Origin: GCA-002050365 sp964237235
GTDB lineage: Bacteria > Acidobacteriota > Blastocatellia > Pyrinomonadales > Pyrinomonadaceae
NCBI GenBank assembly: GCA_964237235.1
Contig: CAXSGY010000001.1
Location: forward strand, 62,001 to 126,000
DNA: 64,000 bases
Direction: 5' to 3'
Shown: piece after piece, positions 16,798 to 26,085 of the stretch
Layout of the letters: every line of letters starts with the position of its first letter
Position numbering within the stretch: the stretch's first letter is position 1
Notes under the pieces: generated by a model
Databases searched by the model: none
Told to the model about the DNA's origin: nothing
The model's input: only the letters and a program-made list of their open reading frames with translations
Translations under genes and position numbers: made by a program

Positions 16798-17669
16798 ACA
16801 ATTCTGAAGAAAAACTGCTCGAACTCCTTAGCGACGAAACGCTTTTCGGCTTGAACGAAAAGGAAGCGATGGAACTTTCGGAATTAAAAAGAGAATTTCC
16901 CGATTGGGAAAACGACATCTCGCTCGAGTTAACGGCGGCGGCGATCAGCTTGTCCCGCTTAGACGCGAACGGCGCGATGCCCGCCAATTTACGGGCGAAA
17001 ATTTTCGCCAACGCCGAAGATTTTTTCGGCACAAGTCAGGAATCGCCGAAAAATTTATCTTTCGCGTCGAACGCGATTCGGAATAATCCAACGGCAAGAA
17101 CGGCGAACGTCGTCGAAATCGTAACTGATGAGCCGCGAACTTCATTCTGGCAATGGTTCGGATGGGCGGTCGCCGCCGCGGCTTGTGTCGCGCTGACGAT
17201 AAATATTTGGACGACACGCAATCAAAAAACGACCGAAACGGTTAAAATTCCCGAAACCGTTCAAACGCCCAAGCCGCCGCCGACCGCCGCCGAAGAACGC
17301 GAACAATTGCTCGCATCGGCTAGCGACGCGGTGCGGCTCGATTTGAAGAATCCGAAAAACGAAAAGGAAGTTTTAGGCGATGTCGTGTGGAGCAATTCGC
17401 AACAGAAAGGTTTCGTCAGACTGCACGGACTTTCAACTAACGACGCGGCTAAGGAATCTTATCAACTCTGGATCGTTGACGAAACGCGCAACGAAAAAAC
17501 GCCTCTGAGCGCGGGCGTTTTCGACATCAACGGCACGGGCGAAACAATCGTTCCGATGCACGCGCAACTGCGCGTCAACAAACCGAAAGCCGTCGCCGTT
17601 TCCAAAGAAAAGTCGGGCGGCGTAGTGGTTACAACGCCGGATAAAATCATTGCCCTCGCCAAAGTGTAA
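16794..17669 (+). CDS. RskA-like transmembrane anti-sigma factor
   Basis: A 291-residue protein with a cytoplasmic N-terminal anti-sigma region (LLSDETLFGLNEKEAMELSE), one membrane helix (about residues 124-141, FGWAVAAAACVALTINIW) and an extracytoplasmic RskA domain (GDVVWSNSQQKGFVRLHGLS, SYQLWIVDETRN, AVAVSKEKSGGVV). RskA-type proteins hold SigK-type sigma factors at the membrane until proteolysis. The 4-bp overlap with the sigma gene supports the pairing. A strong terminator follows. Confidence 0.92.
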   Translation: MNNSEEKLLELLSDETLFGLNEKEAMELSELKREFPDWENDISLELTAAAISLSRLDANGAMPANLRAKIFANAEDFFGTSQESPKNLSFASNAIRNNPTARTANVVEIVTDEPRTSFWQWFGWAVAAAACVALTINIWTTRNQKTTETVKIPETVQTPKPPPTAAEEREQLLASASDAVRLDLKNPKNEKEVLGDVVWSNSQQKGFVRLHGLSTNDAAKESYQLWIVDETRNEKTPLSAGVFDINGTGETIVPMHAQLRVNKPKAVAVSKEKSGGVVVTTPDKIIALAKV

Positions 17670-17689
17670 GCGGTGAAATCTCAAAAAAA

Positions 17690-17725
17690 GGGCGCATCGA
17701 AATTAATCGGTGCGCCCTTTTTTTA
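17690..17725 (+). terminator. Rho-independent terminator of the sigma/anti-sigma operon
   Basis: GGGCGCA pairs with TGCGCCC across a short AT-rich loop and is followed by seven T. It lies 20 bases after the anti-sigma stop. Confidence 0.9.
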
Positions 17726-17757
17726 GTCAATTATCAATCATTTCTTCTGTTATGGTG

Positions 17758-17792
17758 AAAAAGAAAAAGCGCGGCAAATTGCGCCGCGCTTT
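17758..17792 (-). terminator. Terminator for the small minus-strand gene at 17834-18094
   Basis: AAAGCGCGGC pairs with GCCGCGCTTT. On the minus strand the hairpin is followed by TTTCTTTTT. Confidence 0.75.
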
Positions 17793-17833
17793 GTAAGGTT
17801 GATCAAGCAGGATAAAAGAGGGATTTTGACCGC

Positions 17834-18094
17834 TTAATTTTTATCAAGCGATACTGCCGGGGGATAATGAAAAGAACCGATTGTTTTCAAATTTTGCGCG
17901 TCGAATTTCTTGCGCGCGCCGCAGTGCAGACACGCCTGATACGAAAAATTTTCGATGGTAAACGGGCGCGTCAGATTTTTATGCCAGCAACCGAAAAGTT
18001 TGCCGAAAATACCGATTTGTTTGCCGAAGGCGTGATTGGTCTTCGGATTCGTGATTGATTTCGCTAATTTATTTCTTTCTAAAACTGCCTGCAT
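17834..18094 (-). CDS. Small conserved-looking protein with a CxxC pair
   Basis: An 86-residue protein of unknown function. It has a good ribosome site (GAGGAGAAAAATTAAA before the ATG) and its own terminator, so it is likely real. A basic N-terminus is followed by LFGCWHKNLTRPFTIENF, then YQACLHCGARKKFD; CWH and CLHCG could bind a zinc ion. No membrane segment or signal peptide is visible. I do not recognise the family. Confidence 0.65.
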   Translation of the reverse strand: MQAVLERNKLAKSITNPKTNHAFGKQIGIFGKLFGCWHKNLTRPFTIENFSYQACLHCGARKKFDAQNLKTIGSFHYPPAVSLDKN

Positions 18095-18323
18095 TTTAAT
18101 TTTTCTCCTCGGATAAAACCTCCGACGCGCTTCTTACAAATTCTTAGACGCATCGCGGAGAGAGTTTTGCAGTTTATTTGATGACGCATTCGCATTTTGG
18201 TTTGCCGTCAGCTCAACCGCGCCTTAATAAAAAGTTAATTTCCGGGCAATTCCGCAGTTTCCGCTTTTCTTACGCCGCCGCCTTCGTTAAAATCGCATCT
18301 ATAATATTTGTGGAGAAAAACGA

Positions 18324-19571
18324 ATGAAAAATTTATGCGTCAAGTTTTTATTTTTGGCGGTTGTCAGCTTCGCCTGCGCTCTGTCCGCGCGCGCGTGGGA
18401 CGACACTGGACATAAACTGACGGCGTATATCGCCTGGGAACAGATGACCCCGGCGGCGCGCGCGCAAGCAATAAAAATCTTACTCGCCGCGCCGGAAGAT
18501 TCGGATTTGAGCGTATTTTATTTGCAGGATTCGCGTTCGGTCGCCGCCAAACAGCGCGAGCTTTTTATGATTGCCGCGACGTGGGCGGACATCGTGCGCG
18601 ACAAGAATTTCAAAGTTCGTTACGAGAAATATCATCACGGAGTCTGGCATTACAAAGATACTTTCTGGCGCGAGGAAAACGGACAGGTCGAGCTTGTCGC
18701 GGAGATGAAGCCCGACGAGCAAAACGCCGTCGCCAAACTTTATGAATTCGATAAAGTCTTGCGCGATTCAGCCGCGCCGGACGCGGATAAAGCCGTCGCG
18801 CTCGCGTGGGTTTTGCATCTCGGCGGCGATATTCATCAACCGCTGCACACTTCGGCCCGCGTCACGAAAGACGAGCCGAAAGGCGATCAGGGCGGCAACC
18901 TTTTTCTGCTTTCGCCAAAGGACGCGACCGGCGATGCGCGGCTTAATCTGCACTGGTTTTGGGATTCGATCATCGGGCGCAACATTGCCAGAGAAAACGA
19001 TGCCTGCGACACGGATTATCTACCGCCGATTGCCGCAGAAATTATGAAAAAATATCCGCCGTCGAAGTTTCAGAAAAGGCTTGCGCTCGGAAATTTTGAC
19101 GAATGGCAAAAGGAAGGCTTCCAAATCGCTTCGACCAAACTTTATCCGGCGAGCTTAAAATTCGGCGAACCGCCGTCGAACGATTACAAAAAAATGGCGT
19201 TCGACATCGCCGAAGAACAAATCGCGCTCGCCGGTTATCGTCTCGGCGCGATGCTTAATCAAATTTTCGGCAGTCAGGAAATAACCAGAGAAGAATATGA
19301 AAAGGCTCGCAGTAATTATGAAAAAGATGCGGGAAGCGGCACGATAGGAAAAGGGGCAGACGATTCCTGGATTTGGTTCAGAACTCGCGCGGCTTTGGCA
19401 ACATCCGGCGATTTGCGCGATTCAATTATTGACTTCAATGTGAACGATTCTGTAGTCACAATCAGCGGAACGGTCTTGAACGAAATGCAGAGGGAGAAAA
19501 CTATTTCTGTTGTGAAAAATATAGACGGAGTAAAAGCAGTCAAAGATTTGTTGAAAATAAAATCTAACTGA
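18324..19571 (+). CDS. S1/P1 nuclease with C-terminal BON domain
   Basis: A 415-residue secreted protein. The signal peptide ends SARA and leaves Trp at the mature N-terminus (WDDTGHKLTAYIAW), as S1/P1 nucleases need for Zn binding. Further metal ligands are seen: ATWADIVRD, YHHGVWHYKDT, LHLGGDIHQPLHT and LNLHWFWDSI, which give the trinuclear Zn site. The enzyme degrades single-stranded nucleic acids and 3'-nucleotides. After about residue 345 a BON-like domain follows (ALATSGDLRDSIIDFNVNDS, VVKNIDGVKAVKDLL), a membrane- or ligand-binding fold. Fusion of these two domains is unusual. Confidence 0.92.
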   Translation: MKNLCVKFLFLAVVSFACALSARAWDDTGHKLTAYIAWEQMTPAARAQAIKILLAAPEDSDLSVFYLQDSRSVAAKQRELFMIAATWADIVRDKNFKVRYEKYHHGVWHYKDTFWREENGQVELVAEMKPDEQNAVAKLYEFDKVLRDSAAPDADKAVALAWVLHLGGDIHQPLHTSARVTKDEPKGDQGGNLFLLSPKDATGDARLNLHWFWDSIIGRNIARENDACDTDYLPPIAAEIMKKYPPSKFQKRLALGNFDEWQKEGFQIASTKLYPASLKFGEPPSNDYKKMAFDIAEEQIALAGYRLGAMLNQIFGSQEITREEYEKARSNYEKDAGSGTIGKGADDSWIWFRTRAALATSGDLRDSIIDFNVNDSVVTISGTVLNEMQREKTISVVKNIDGVKAVKDLLKIKSN

Positions 19572-19848
19572 CTTTAATAATCGGACGGAATTATTTGGTA
19601 AACAGAGTATGCGCGAAGTAAATGTGTTCTTATCTGTTTACGCTCTTACTTCGTGCAGGTTTATGCGTTCATAATTTTCGCGCGAACGGCTTGCATAAAC
19701 GTCTGATTTCTTATAATTTAGTTACGCAATTCGATCAAAATTGAAAAATATTTTGTTTCACACTTGAAACATCATTTCACAAACGCTCATTTTTGTGTTA
19801 GACTTCATTCTGTCTTAGAGGCAAATTCTAAATTTGGAGAAAACAAAA

Positions 19849-20895
19849 ATGGCTGGAGAAGCAGTAAAAATGGCAACAGAATCAAAAGGCAAGGCGATTG
19901 ACGCGGCACTCGCCAATATTGAAAAGAAATTCGGCAAAGGCTCGATTATGCGCCTCGGCGAAAAACCGCACGAAGAAGTCGGCTCAATTTCGACAAATTG
20001 TTTGAGTTTAGACGCGGCAATCGGTGTCGGCGGAATGCCGCGCGGCAGAATCATCGAAATTTACGGACCGGAATCGTCGGGCAAAACAACGCTCGCGCTG
20101 CAAGTCGTCGCGCAGGCACAGAAGGCGGGCGGCATCGCCGCGTATATTGACGCGGAACACGCGATGGACCCGGATTACGCGGAAAAACTGGGCGTAAATA
20201 TTGACGACCTTTTAATTTCGCAGCCGGATTCGGGCGAACAGGCGTTGGACATCGCTGAAACTCTCGTGCGTTCGGCGAGCGTTGACGTGATTGTCATTGA
20301 CTCGGTTGCCGCGCTCGTGCCGCGCGCCGAAATTGACGGCGATATGGGCGATTCGCATATGGGCTTGCAGGCGCGTCTGATGTCGCAGGCGTTGCGAAAA
20401 ATGACTTCGATTATCTCAAACTCGAATACCTGTTTTATTTTCATCAACCAACTGCGCGACAAGATCGGCGTGATGTTCGGCTCGCCCGAAACGACGACCG
20501 GCGGCAAGGCTCTGAAATTTTACGCTTCGGTGCGGCTCGATATCAGGCGCATCGGCGCGATTAAGGAAGGCGATAAAATCGTCGGCAACCGCACGCGCGT
20601 TAAGGTCGTGAAAAACAAAGTCGCGCCGCCGTTCCGCGAAACCGAATTTGACATAATGTATGGCGAAGGCATTTCGCGCGAAGGCGATTTGCTCGATTTG
20701 GCGGTCAATAACAACGTCGTCGAAAAATCGGGCGCGTGGTTTTCCTATTCGGGCGAGCGGCTCGGACAAGGACGCGAAAACAGCAAAAATACTCTGAGGG
20801 AAAATCCTGAACTGCTCCAGCGCATCGAAACAGAAGTAAAAATCAAGCTCGGAGTGGTCAAAGCGGAAGCCGTCGCAGCGACCGAAGAAGCGTAA
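19849..20895 (+). CDS. recA: Recombinase RecA
   Basis: The DNA strand-exchange ATPase and co-protease of the SOS response. It has IEKKFGKGSIMRLGE at the N-terminus, Walker A GPESSGKTTLAL, DAEHAMDPDYAEKLGV, VIVIDSVAALVPRAEIDG (Walker B), and the L2 region FINQLRDKIGVMFGSPETTTGG. I start at ATG 19849 because GGAGAAAAC lies 8 bases before it; an in-frame TTG at 19834 lies upstream of that site. I see no clear operator in front. It is followed by an inverted heptamer repeat and a convergent lipoprotein gene. Confidence 0.98.
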   Translation: MAGEAVKMATESKGKAIDAALANIEKKFGKGSIMRLGEKPHEEVGSISTNCLSLDAAIGVGGMPRGRIIEIYGPESSGKTTLALQVVAQAQKAGGIAAYIDAEHAMDPDYAEKLGVNIDDLLISQPDSGEQALDIAETLVRSASVDVIVIDSVAALVPRAEIDGDMGDSHMGLQARLMSQALRKMTSIISNSNTCFIFINQLRDKIGVMFGSPETTTGGKALKFYASVRLDIRRIGAIKEGDKIVGNRTRVKVVKNKVAPPFRETEFDIMYGEGISREGDLLDLAVNNNVVEKSGAWFSYSGERLGQGRENSKNTLRENPELLQRIETEVKIKLGVVKAEAVAATEEA

Positions 20896-20899
20896 GAAA

Positions 20900-20977
20900 A
20901 ATGACGAATTTCAAATTACGAATTACGAACTTCGTTCTCAAAATCAATTCGTAATTCGTAATTGATAATTCGTCATT
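20900..20977. repeat. Inverted AATTACG heptamer repeat after recA
   Basis: The left arm (20900-20930) and right arm (20946-20977) are near-perfect reverse complements built on the ATTACGA heptamer. It lies between the convergent recA and lipoprotein genes and could act as a bidirectional terminator-like hairpin. It shares its unit with 4798-4830. Confidence 0.85.
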
Positions 20978-20979
20978 GA

Positions 20980-21411
20980 TTAAGGCTGGCGCGTAGTGCC
21001 GCGCGGTTTTTCAGCCGGTTTATCGTTCGCGCTCGATTGATTTTTCGGCGGATTATTAACGATATTGGCATCTTTAATTGGTGTGTTCATTTGCTTTTTA
21101 AGCGTTTCCTGATCGGGAATGCCGGGAATCGGCGGCGTAATTTTCGGCACCGGCGTTTTCTTATTCGGGTCGGGAATGCCCGGGACGTTCTCCAGATTTA
21201 CCTTATTGGCATTCGCCTGATCGGAAACGCCCGGCGCGGAATTGACATTCATCGGAACGGTCGTGATTCCCGGCGGCATATTCGCCGCATCAACACGGTT
21301 CGCGGCATTGACGGTCGGCGCGTTCGTGTTAACCGTCGTTTCGCTGCTCGAACAGGCGAAGCTAAACGCGGAAAAACAGCTTATCGAAACAACTAAAAAT
21401 TTACGTAACAT
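20980..21411 (-). CDS. Asn/Pro-rich lipoprotein of unknown function
   Basis: A 143-residue protein with a lipoprotein signal peptide (MLRKFLVVSISCFSAFSFAC, lipobox SFAC). The rest is low-complexity: rich in Asn, Pro, Ala and Val, with repeated GIPDP/GIPDQ and PPGI segments. It probably forms an extended, unstructured periplasmic or surface chain. GAGGAG lies before the ATG. No family recognised. Confidence 0.7.
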   Translation of the reverse strand: MLRKFLVVSISCFSAFSFACSSSETTVNTNAPTVNAANRVDAANMPPGITTVPMNVNSAPGVSDQANANKVNLENVPGIPDPNKKTPVPKITPPIPGIPDQETLKKQMNTPIKDANIVNNPPKNQSSANDKPAEKPRGTTRQP

Positions 21412-21730
21412 CTAAAACTCCTCAACAAAATATAAATTTAAAAATGGCTGTGCCGGCTTGAAGGTTGCGTCTCCGGGGGTCAGCGACGGCGTTCAAACCG
21501 GCACGGGCAGGTTTCAAACAAAATTAGGCAGGTTCAAAAAGCAGTCGGCATAAGCAGAACGGCTGCTAAAAAGTGATTATAAACCTCTCGCCGGTAATGT
21601 CAATCGAAATTTTTCCCGTTAAACAAAAACCATTGGCGGCGGCGCGATTTCGAGCTTTGATTTGACATCAGGAAACTGCTTAATTACACTAATTAACTTG
21701 TTCCTGACGTTTTACGAAACCGGAGCAAAC
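21412..21730. other. Gene-free stretch between lipoprotein and tRNA-Phe
   Basis: I find no coding sequence. It holds the start region of the lipoprotein gene, a long stable stem (21450-21504), purine-rich repeats of GGCAGGTTTCAAA near 21508-21540, and the upstream region of tRNA-Phe. Confidence 0.5.
21450..21504. other. Stable stem-loop, possible structured leader or RNA
   Basis: GTGCCGGCTTGAA (21450-21462) pairs with TTCAAACCGGCAC (21492-21504) with one mismatch, and GTTGC (21464-21468) can pair with GCGAC (21483-21487) inside. In the minus direction it would lie in the leader of the lipoprotein gene. I matched it to no known riboswitch or RNA family. Confidence 0.45.
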
Positions 21731-21806
<76 letters not shown>

Positions 21807-21825
21807 TCAGAATCAATAACTTAAG

Positions 21826-21848
21826 GGTATCTTTCGAGATACCTTTTT
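21826..21848 (+). terminator. tRNA-Phe terminator
   Basis: GGTATCT-TTCG-AGATACC followed by five T: a perfect 7-bp stem with a UUCG tetraloop, 19 bases after the tRNA. Confidence 0.93.
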
Positions 21849-22989
21849 AAGTTTGCGCGTCATTGCAAAAAATGCGGTTATAATGAATTCAGTTAATTAC
21901 AAATGCTAAACGATATAATTTTTCATAAAGCAAAGGATTGGTTTAACTCGCCGGATTGTAAAGTAAATTCCGTAATCGAATACATAAGAAAGTCCGGTCA
22001 ACTGCGTGAACCGCAAATTAAAGCAATAGAAGTATATCTTTATCTGAAAATTGCCGGACAAAATAAATCTCTTTGACAACTTCTTAGTGAAGGATTTTTC
22101 ACACAAAAAGAAGATTTCTCAAAACTTTACATCCCGGAAGAAGCAAAGAAAACTTTTGAAGATTCCATTTCAGCCAGATCGATCTTTGAATTTACCAGAT
22201 AAGCAAAGCGGAAACACTTCGACAACTCTTTCAAGCGGTGAAAAAGTAATTGCTGAAAACGCTTCAAAGATAGATTTTGAAGAGGTTGCCAGGAGAATTT
22301 TTTACGGCGTGAGTTATGCCGATTATCTTTTCAGTTTGCCGATGGGCGCGGGCAAAACTTATCTGATGGCGGCGATGATGTATCTTGATCTTTATTTCGC
22401 GCAAACAGAACCGGCAAATAAACTTTTCGCGCATAATTTTCTTGTCTTGATTCCTTCCGGCTTAAAGTCTTCTATCATTCCGAGTTTAAGAAGTATCGAA
22501 CGCTTTGAACCGAGTTGGGTTATTCCGGAACCGAGCGCGAGCGATCTTAAACGGCTTGTTAAATTTGAAGTTTTAGACGAAGCGAAGACCGCCAACAAAA
22601 GCAATAAAGCCAAAAATCCGAATGTTCAAAAAATCGCGCGGCATCAACCCTTCGACACGCTCACGGGTTTAATAATGGTTGTTAATGCGGAAAAGGTTAT
22701 TCTTGAGCGTTTGAAATTAGATACGCAGGGAAATCTTTTTGAAGAAAGACAAGAAAAGGAAAGCGAAAACGAACTTCGTAAATTTATCGGCAAAATTCCG
22801 AATTTGCAAATTTATATTGATGAATATCATCACGTTCCTTCAGTTGCCAAAGATTCAACTTCGGGACTTTCCGCCGAAGATGAAATAAAACTGCGCGGGG
22901 TCGTCAACGGCTGGACGAACGGCGGCACAATCAACAGCGTGTTAGGCTTTTCGGGAACGCCGTATCTGGATAAATCGGAAAAGATTGCC

Positions 22990-23057
22990 GTTCTGAGTTC
23001 ACACTTCAGCGTGTCTTCGGCTGATGAAGAAGACACGCTGAAGCGTGAACTCAGAAC
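22990..23057. repeat. Palindromic element copy 1, in frame inside res
   Basis: A 68-bp element with 28-base arms (22990-23017 and 23030-23057, one mismatch) and a 12-base loop. The arm begins GTTCTGAGTTCAC. In the res frame it encodes VLSSHFSVSSADEED-TLKRELRT. It lies just after the SGTPYLDKSEKIA segment, between helicase motifs. Confidence 0.92.
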
Positions 23058-24075
23058 GCCGAATATTTATTTTGAATCCGAGAAGATAAGCAACACGGTT
23101 TATTATTTTCCGCTTCTTGACGGTATCAAAACCTTTTTGAAAAAGCTGGAAATCAAAAGTGAAGAAAGAGGCTTAACATCGCTGCAAATCATCGGCAGAG
23201 GCGTTCAAGACTTTCGGGAAAGATACGCGAATAAAATTTATGCCGACGATACAAACGCCAAGTTAGCGATTTACTGCGGAACGATTGAACGTCTGGAAGC
23301 CGAAGTTTATCCTTATCTAATAGATGAATTAAAAATTGATAAAGATAAAATTCTCAAATATCACAGAGGCGATTCAAAGAAGAAATTTCCCGAACCCAAA
23401 GACAGCGAACTCGAATTCAAGTTGCTTGATACGCCTTATTCGAGAAAGGAAATAATCTTGCTGGTGCAAATCGGAAAAGAAGGTTGGGATTGTCGAAGTT
23501 TGACCGGCGTTATTTTATCTCAAGCGAAGGATTGTCCGAAAAATATGGTTTTGCAAACAAGCTGCCGGTGTTTGCGGCAAGTCGAAAAAGACAAGACCGA
23601 AACGGCTTTGATCTGGTTAAGCAAAGACAACGCGGAAACGCTCAATAAACAACTTGTCGAAAAGCAGAAAACGAGTATCAGCGAAATAAACAGCATCGGC
23701 AAAACGGGCGATGCGGAAAAGATCGAACGCTTTTCGCGGCTTGAACGTCTGAAATTGCTGAAGGTTGATTTTTATCAATTGGAAATCAAATATCAAACAA
23801 TTTTTACCGACGGCGAAAATAATCCGCAAAAGCAAATCGCTTTGATTGAAGCGGAAAAATATTTTAGTCAGGGCATTATCACGGAAAGAAAATTGGCAGA
23901 ATCGAGCGATGTCAACCGGATAATTTTAGACGAAGAAAAAGGCGAACACGCAAATTTCAATCGTTGGCTTTTTCAAGTCAGCAAAGAATCATTCGGCATT
24001 ATCACGCTGAAAGATTTGCGGCAATTTGAAGCTGAATTAAAGAAAATTTTCGAGAAAATCACTTTTGAAGAAAAA

Positions 24076-24146
24076 GTTCTGAGTTCACGCTTCAGCGTGT
24101 CTTCTTCCGCCGAAAAAGAAAGCACGCTGAAGCGTGAACTCAAAAC
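24076..24146. repeat. Palindromic element copy 2, in frame inside res
   Basis: A 71-bp copy with the same arms; the loop is TCTTCCGCCGAAAAAGAA-like. In the res frame it encodes VLSSRFSVSSSAEKES-TLKRELKT, the same peptide in the same frame as copy 1. Confidence 0.92.
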
Positions 24147-24943
24147 GGGAGAAATATTTTTCAACGCTTTTTACAATTTGGCGGAAATTAACAAAAAGAT
24201 TCGTCTGGCTTTTCATACCAAGCGCGATGTCGAAATAAAAAGCGAAATCATTCCCGACAGCGCGAAGATGTTGATTGTCGAGAAACTGCGGGAAATCGCC
24301 AAGCCGCGTTATTATTATCCGAGCGAAGCGGAAACGCAGGAAATTATTGATCTTGACGCTTCAAGGCTGACAGTTGAAGAAAAACGGCGACAGCAAAAAG
24401 AAGCGTTTGAAAAAGCGTTGGAAATTCTCAAATCGCAAGACTTGGAAAGTTTTAAGCCGAACATACCCGAAGATTTCACGCCCGCCGTGCAGGCGAAAGA
24501 CAAATCTTTTCATTTTTTGCCGTATAAATTCGACAGCAGTTTCGAGTTAATTTTTCTGAAAGAATCGCTCAAAGATAAATATCTCAAAGATTGCAATTTG
24601 GAAGTTTATTTCAACGGCGAAAAGGACATCACGGATTTTCGGATTAACTGCTACACGGACAAACGAAAACCAATCGGCAGATATACGCCGGACTTTTTGA
24701 TCGTTCAGCGCGGCAAAGACAATTTGATTCATCGCGTTTTGATTGTCGAAACGAAAGGCGAAGCGTTTGCCGTGCAGGAAGATTTCAAACTTCGCCGGAA
24801 ATATGTCGAAACCGATTTTTTACGAATTAACAACGAAAAGTTTAATTATCAAAAATTTGATTATCTTTATCTTGAAGGCGAAATGGATCAAAATAATATC
24901 GTTAAATTAAACGCCAAACTGAAAGAATTTTTCTGCAATTAAA

Positions 24944-25011
24944 GTTCTGAGTTCACGCTTCAGCGTGTCTTTTTATTAAAATCAAGACACGCTGAAGCGT
25001 GAACTCAGAGC
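24944..25011. repeat. Palindromic element copy 3, left flank of the transposase
   Basis: Begins two bases after the res stop and ends 9 bases before the transposase start. Arms GTTCTGAGTTCACGCTTCAG and its reverse complement (one mismatch), AT-rich loop TTTTTATTAAAATCA. Intergenic. Confidence 0.92.
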
Positions 25012-25020
25012 GTAAAATAT

Positions 25021-25623
25021 ATGTATGAATGGCGAAAAATGACGGAGGAAGAACGCGCCGAAACACTTGCAGAGCGTAAAGGGCGCAAACTTCCCTGGCA
25101 TTCGCCGCCGCGTGTTCGATATGAAGGTTTTGTCAGCTGCATATTTACGGCGGCTTGTTACGAACATAAACCGGTGATCGGGAAATCCGCCGCGAGAATG
25201 AGCGAATGCGAAACCGCGCTGTTCGAAATTTGCGAAGCGACTACAACAAAACTTTCGGCGTGGTGCGTTTTGCCGAATCATTATCATTTGCTGATTCGCA
25301 CCGACAAATTCGAGCAGTTTAAAAAAGAAATCGCGCTTTTTCACGGACGTTCGGCGCGGCGTTGGAACACGGAAGACGATTGCGCGGGACGCAAAGTTTG
25401 GTGTAACTTTTTCGACAGGCGAATGAAGTCGAATCGTCATTTTTGGGCGAGTCTTAATTACATCAACAATAATCCGGTTCATCACGGCTACGTCGCGCGT
25501 TGGCAGGACTGGATTTTCTCCGGCGCGGCAAATTACCTGGAACAAGTCGGAAAAGAAAAAGCCGTTGAGATCTGGAAACAATATCCGATTCTTGACTATG
25601 GAAAGGATTGGGACAAGTTCTGA
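25021..25623 (+). CDS. REP-associated tyrosine transposase (IS200/Y1 family)
   Basis: A 200-residue Y1_Tnp protein. The RAYT N-terminus is clear (ERAETLAERKGRKLPWHSPP). The HUH metal motif is LPNHYHLLI (about residue 88). The catalytic tyrosine is probably that of WASLNYINNNPVHHGYV (about residues 140-156), followed by the typical W.DW.FSGA segment. RAYTs nick and join single-stranded REP hairpins and are usually single-copy, domesticated-looking genes. The last codons and stop lie inside palindrome copy 4. The gene sits between res and mod, splitting what would normally be an adjacent pair. All active-site residues appear intact. Confidence 0.93.
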   Translation: MYEWRKMTEEERAETLAERKGRKLPWHSPPRVRYEGFVSCIFTAACYEHKPVIGKSAARMSECETALFEICEATTTKLSAWCVLPNHYHLLIRTDKFEQFKKEIALFHGRSARRWNTEDDCAGRKVWCNFFDRRMKSNRHFWASLNYINNNPVHHGYVARWQDWIFSGAANYLEQVGKEKAVEIWKQYPILDYGKDWDKF

Positions 25624-25710
25624 GTTCACGCTTCAGCGCGTTTTAGTTTGAGAAGAAGCACGCTGAAGCGTGAACTCAGAACGGTAAGCTCAGAACGGTG
25701 AACTCAGAAC
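25617..25710. repeat. Palindromic element copy 4, right flank of the transposase, with partial arm repeats
   Basis: The element (25617-25682) overlaps the last codons and stop of the transposase gene. It is followed by two extra partial arms ending CTCAGAAC (25683-25710), as if the end had been duplicated. The mod start codon lies 12 bases further on. Confidence 0.9.
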
Positions 25711-26085
25711 GCGAGAAAAATTATGCCCGTTAAATATATTTCATACTTTCCCGAAACGGTTCAAGGTCAAGCCATTTTGGACAACTTCACGAGAACGCGC
25801 CGCGTTTTGCGATATAACGGAAACGACAAGGTAATCGAGCGAATTCAGCGCGGAATGCCGCTTTACGAAACGAAAACGCTTGAACGAATCGGCGCGGAAG
25901 ATTCCGGCAATTTGCTTATTCGCGGCGAATGTCTTTCGGCTTGTGCTTATTTGAAGGACAAAGGAATCAAGATTGATCTCGTTTATATTGATCCGCCGTT
26001 CGCATCCGGCGCGGATTACGCCAAAAAGGTTTTCCTGCGAAAAAATCCGAAGATTGCCGAAGCGTTAGCCGAAAAAGAAGCCGCC

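Larger units (their letters stand above)
21903..24942 (+). pseudogene. Type III restriction endonuclease, Res subunit, with early TGA and a frameshift
   Basis: From ATG 21903 the frame reads as a typical Res N-terminus (REPQIKAIEVYLYLKIAGQN). It stops at TGA 22074-22076, where the family pattern (PLWQL, SEGFF) suggests Trp. The same frame continues as QLLSEGFFTQKEDF to TAA 22200; from about 22205 the protein continues in the next frame to 24942. That part holds Walker A (LPMGAGKTYLMAA), a DEAH-type motif (YIDEYHHVP), SGTPYLD, the C-terminal helicase motifs and the PD-(D/E)XK nuclease (TPDFLIV, IVETKGE). A start at 22051 is unlikely because its first ~50 residues are out of frame with the family. 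Two copies of the palindromic element lie in frame within it (22990-23057, 24076-24146). The locus looks decayed, unless both lesions are assembly errors. Confidence 0.82.
24944..25710 (+). mobile_element. REP-transposase unit: RAYT gene flanked by palindromes
   Basis: The IS200-like transposase gene (25021-25623) has one palindromic element immediately before and one overlapping its stop, the arrangement described for REP-associated tyrosine transposases and their REP sequences. Four further copies lie in the neighbouring genes. No terminal inverted repeat or target duplication of a classical DDE element is seen. The right end carries two extra partial arms (25683-25710). Confidence 0.8.

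Noticed and set aside
19572..19848. SOS operator in front of recA
   Set aside because: I looked for a LexA-type dyad and saw only weak direct repeats; the Acidobacteriota consensus is not known to me.
22051..22200. ATG 22051 as the start of the Res protein
   Set aside because: The first ~50 residues from this start are out of frame with the Res family; the family-like N-terminus is in another frame from 21903.
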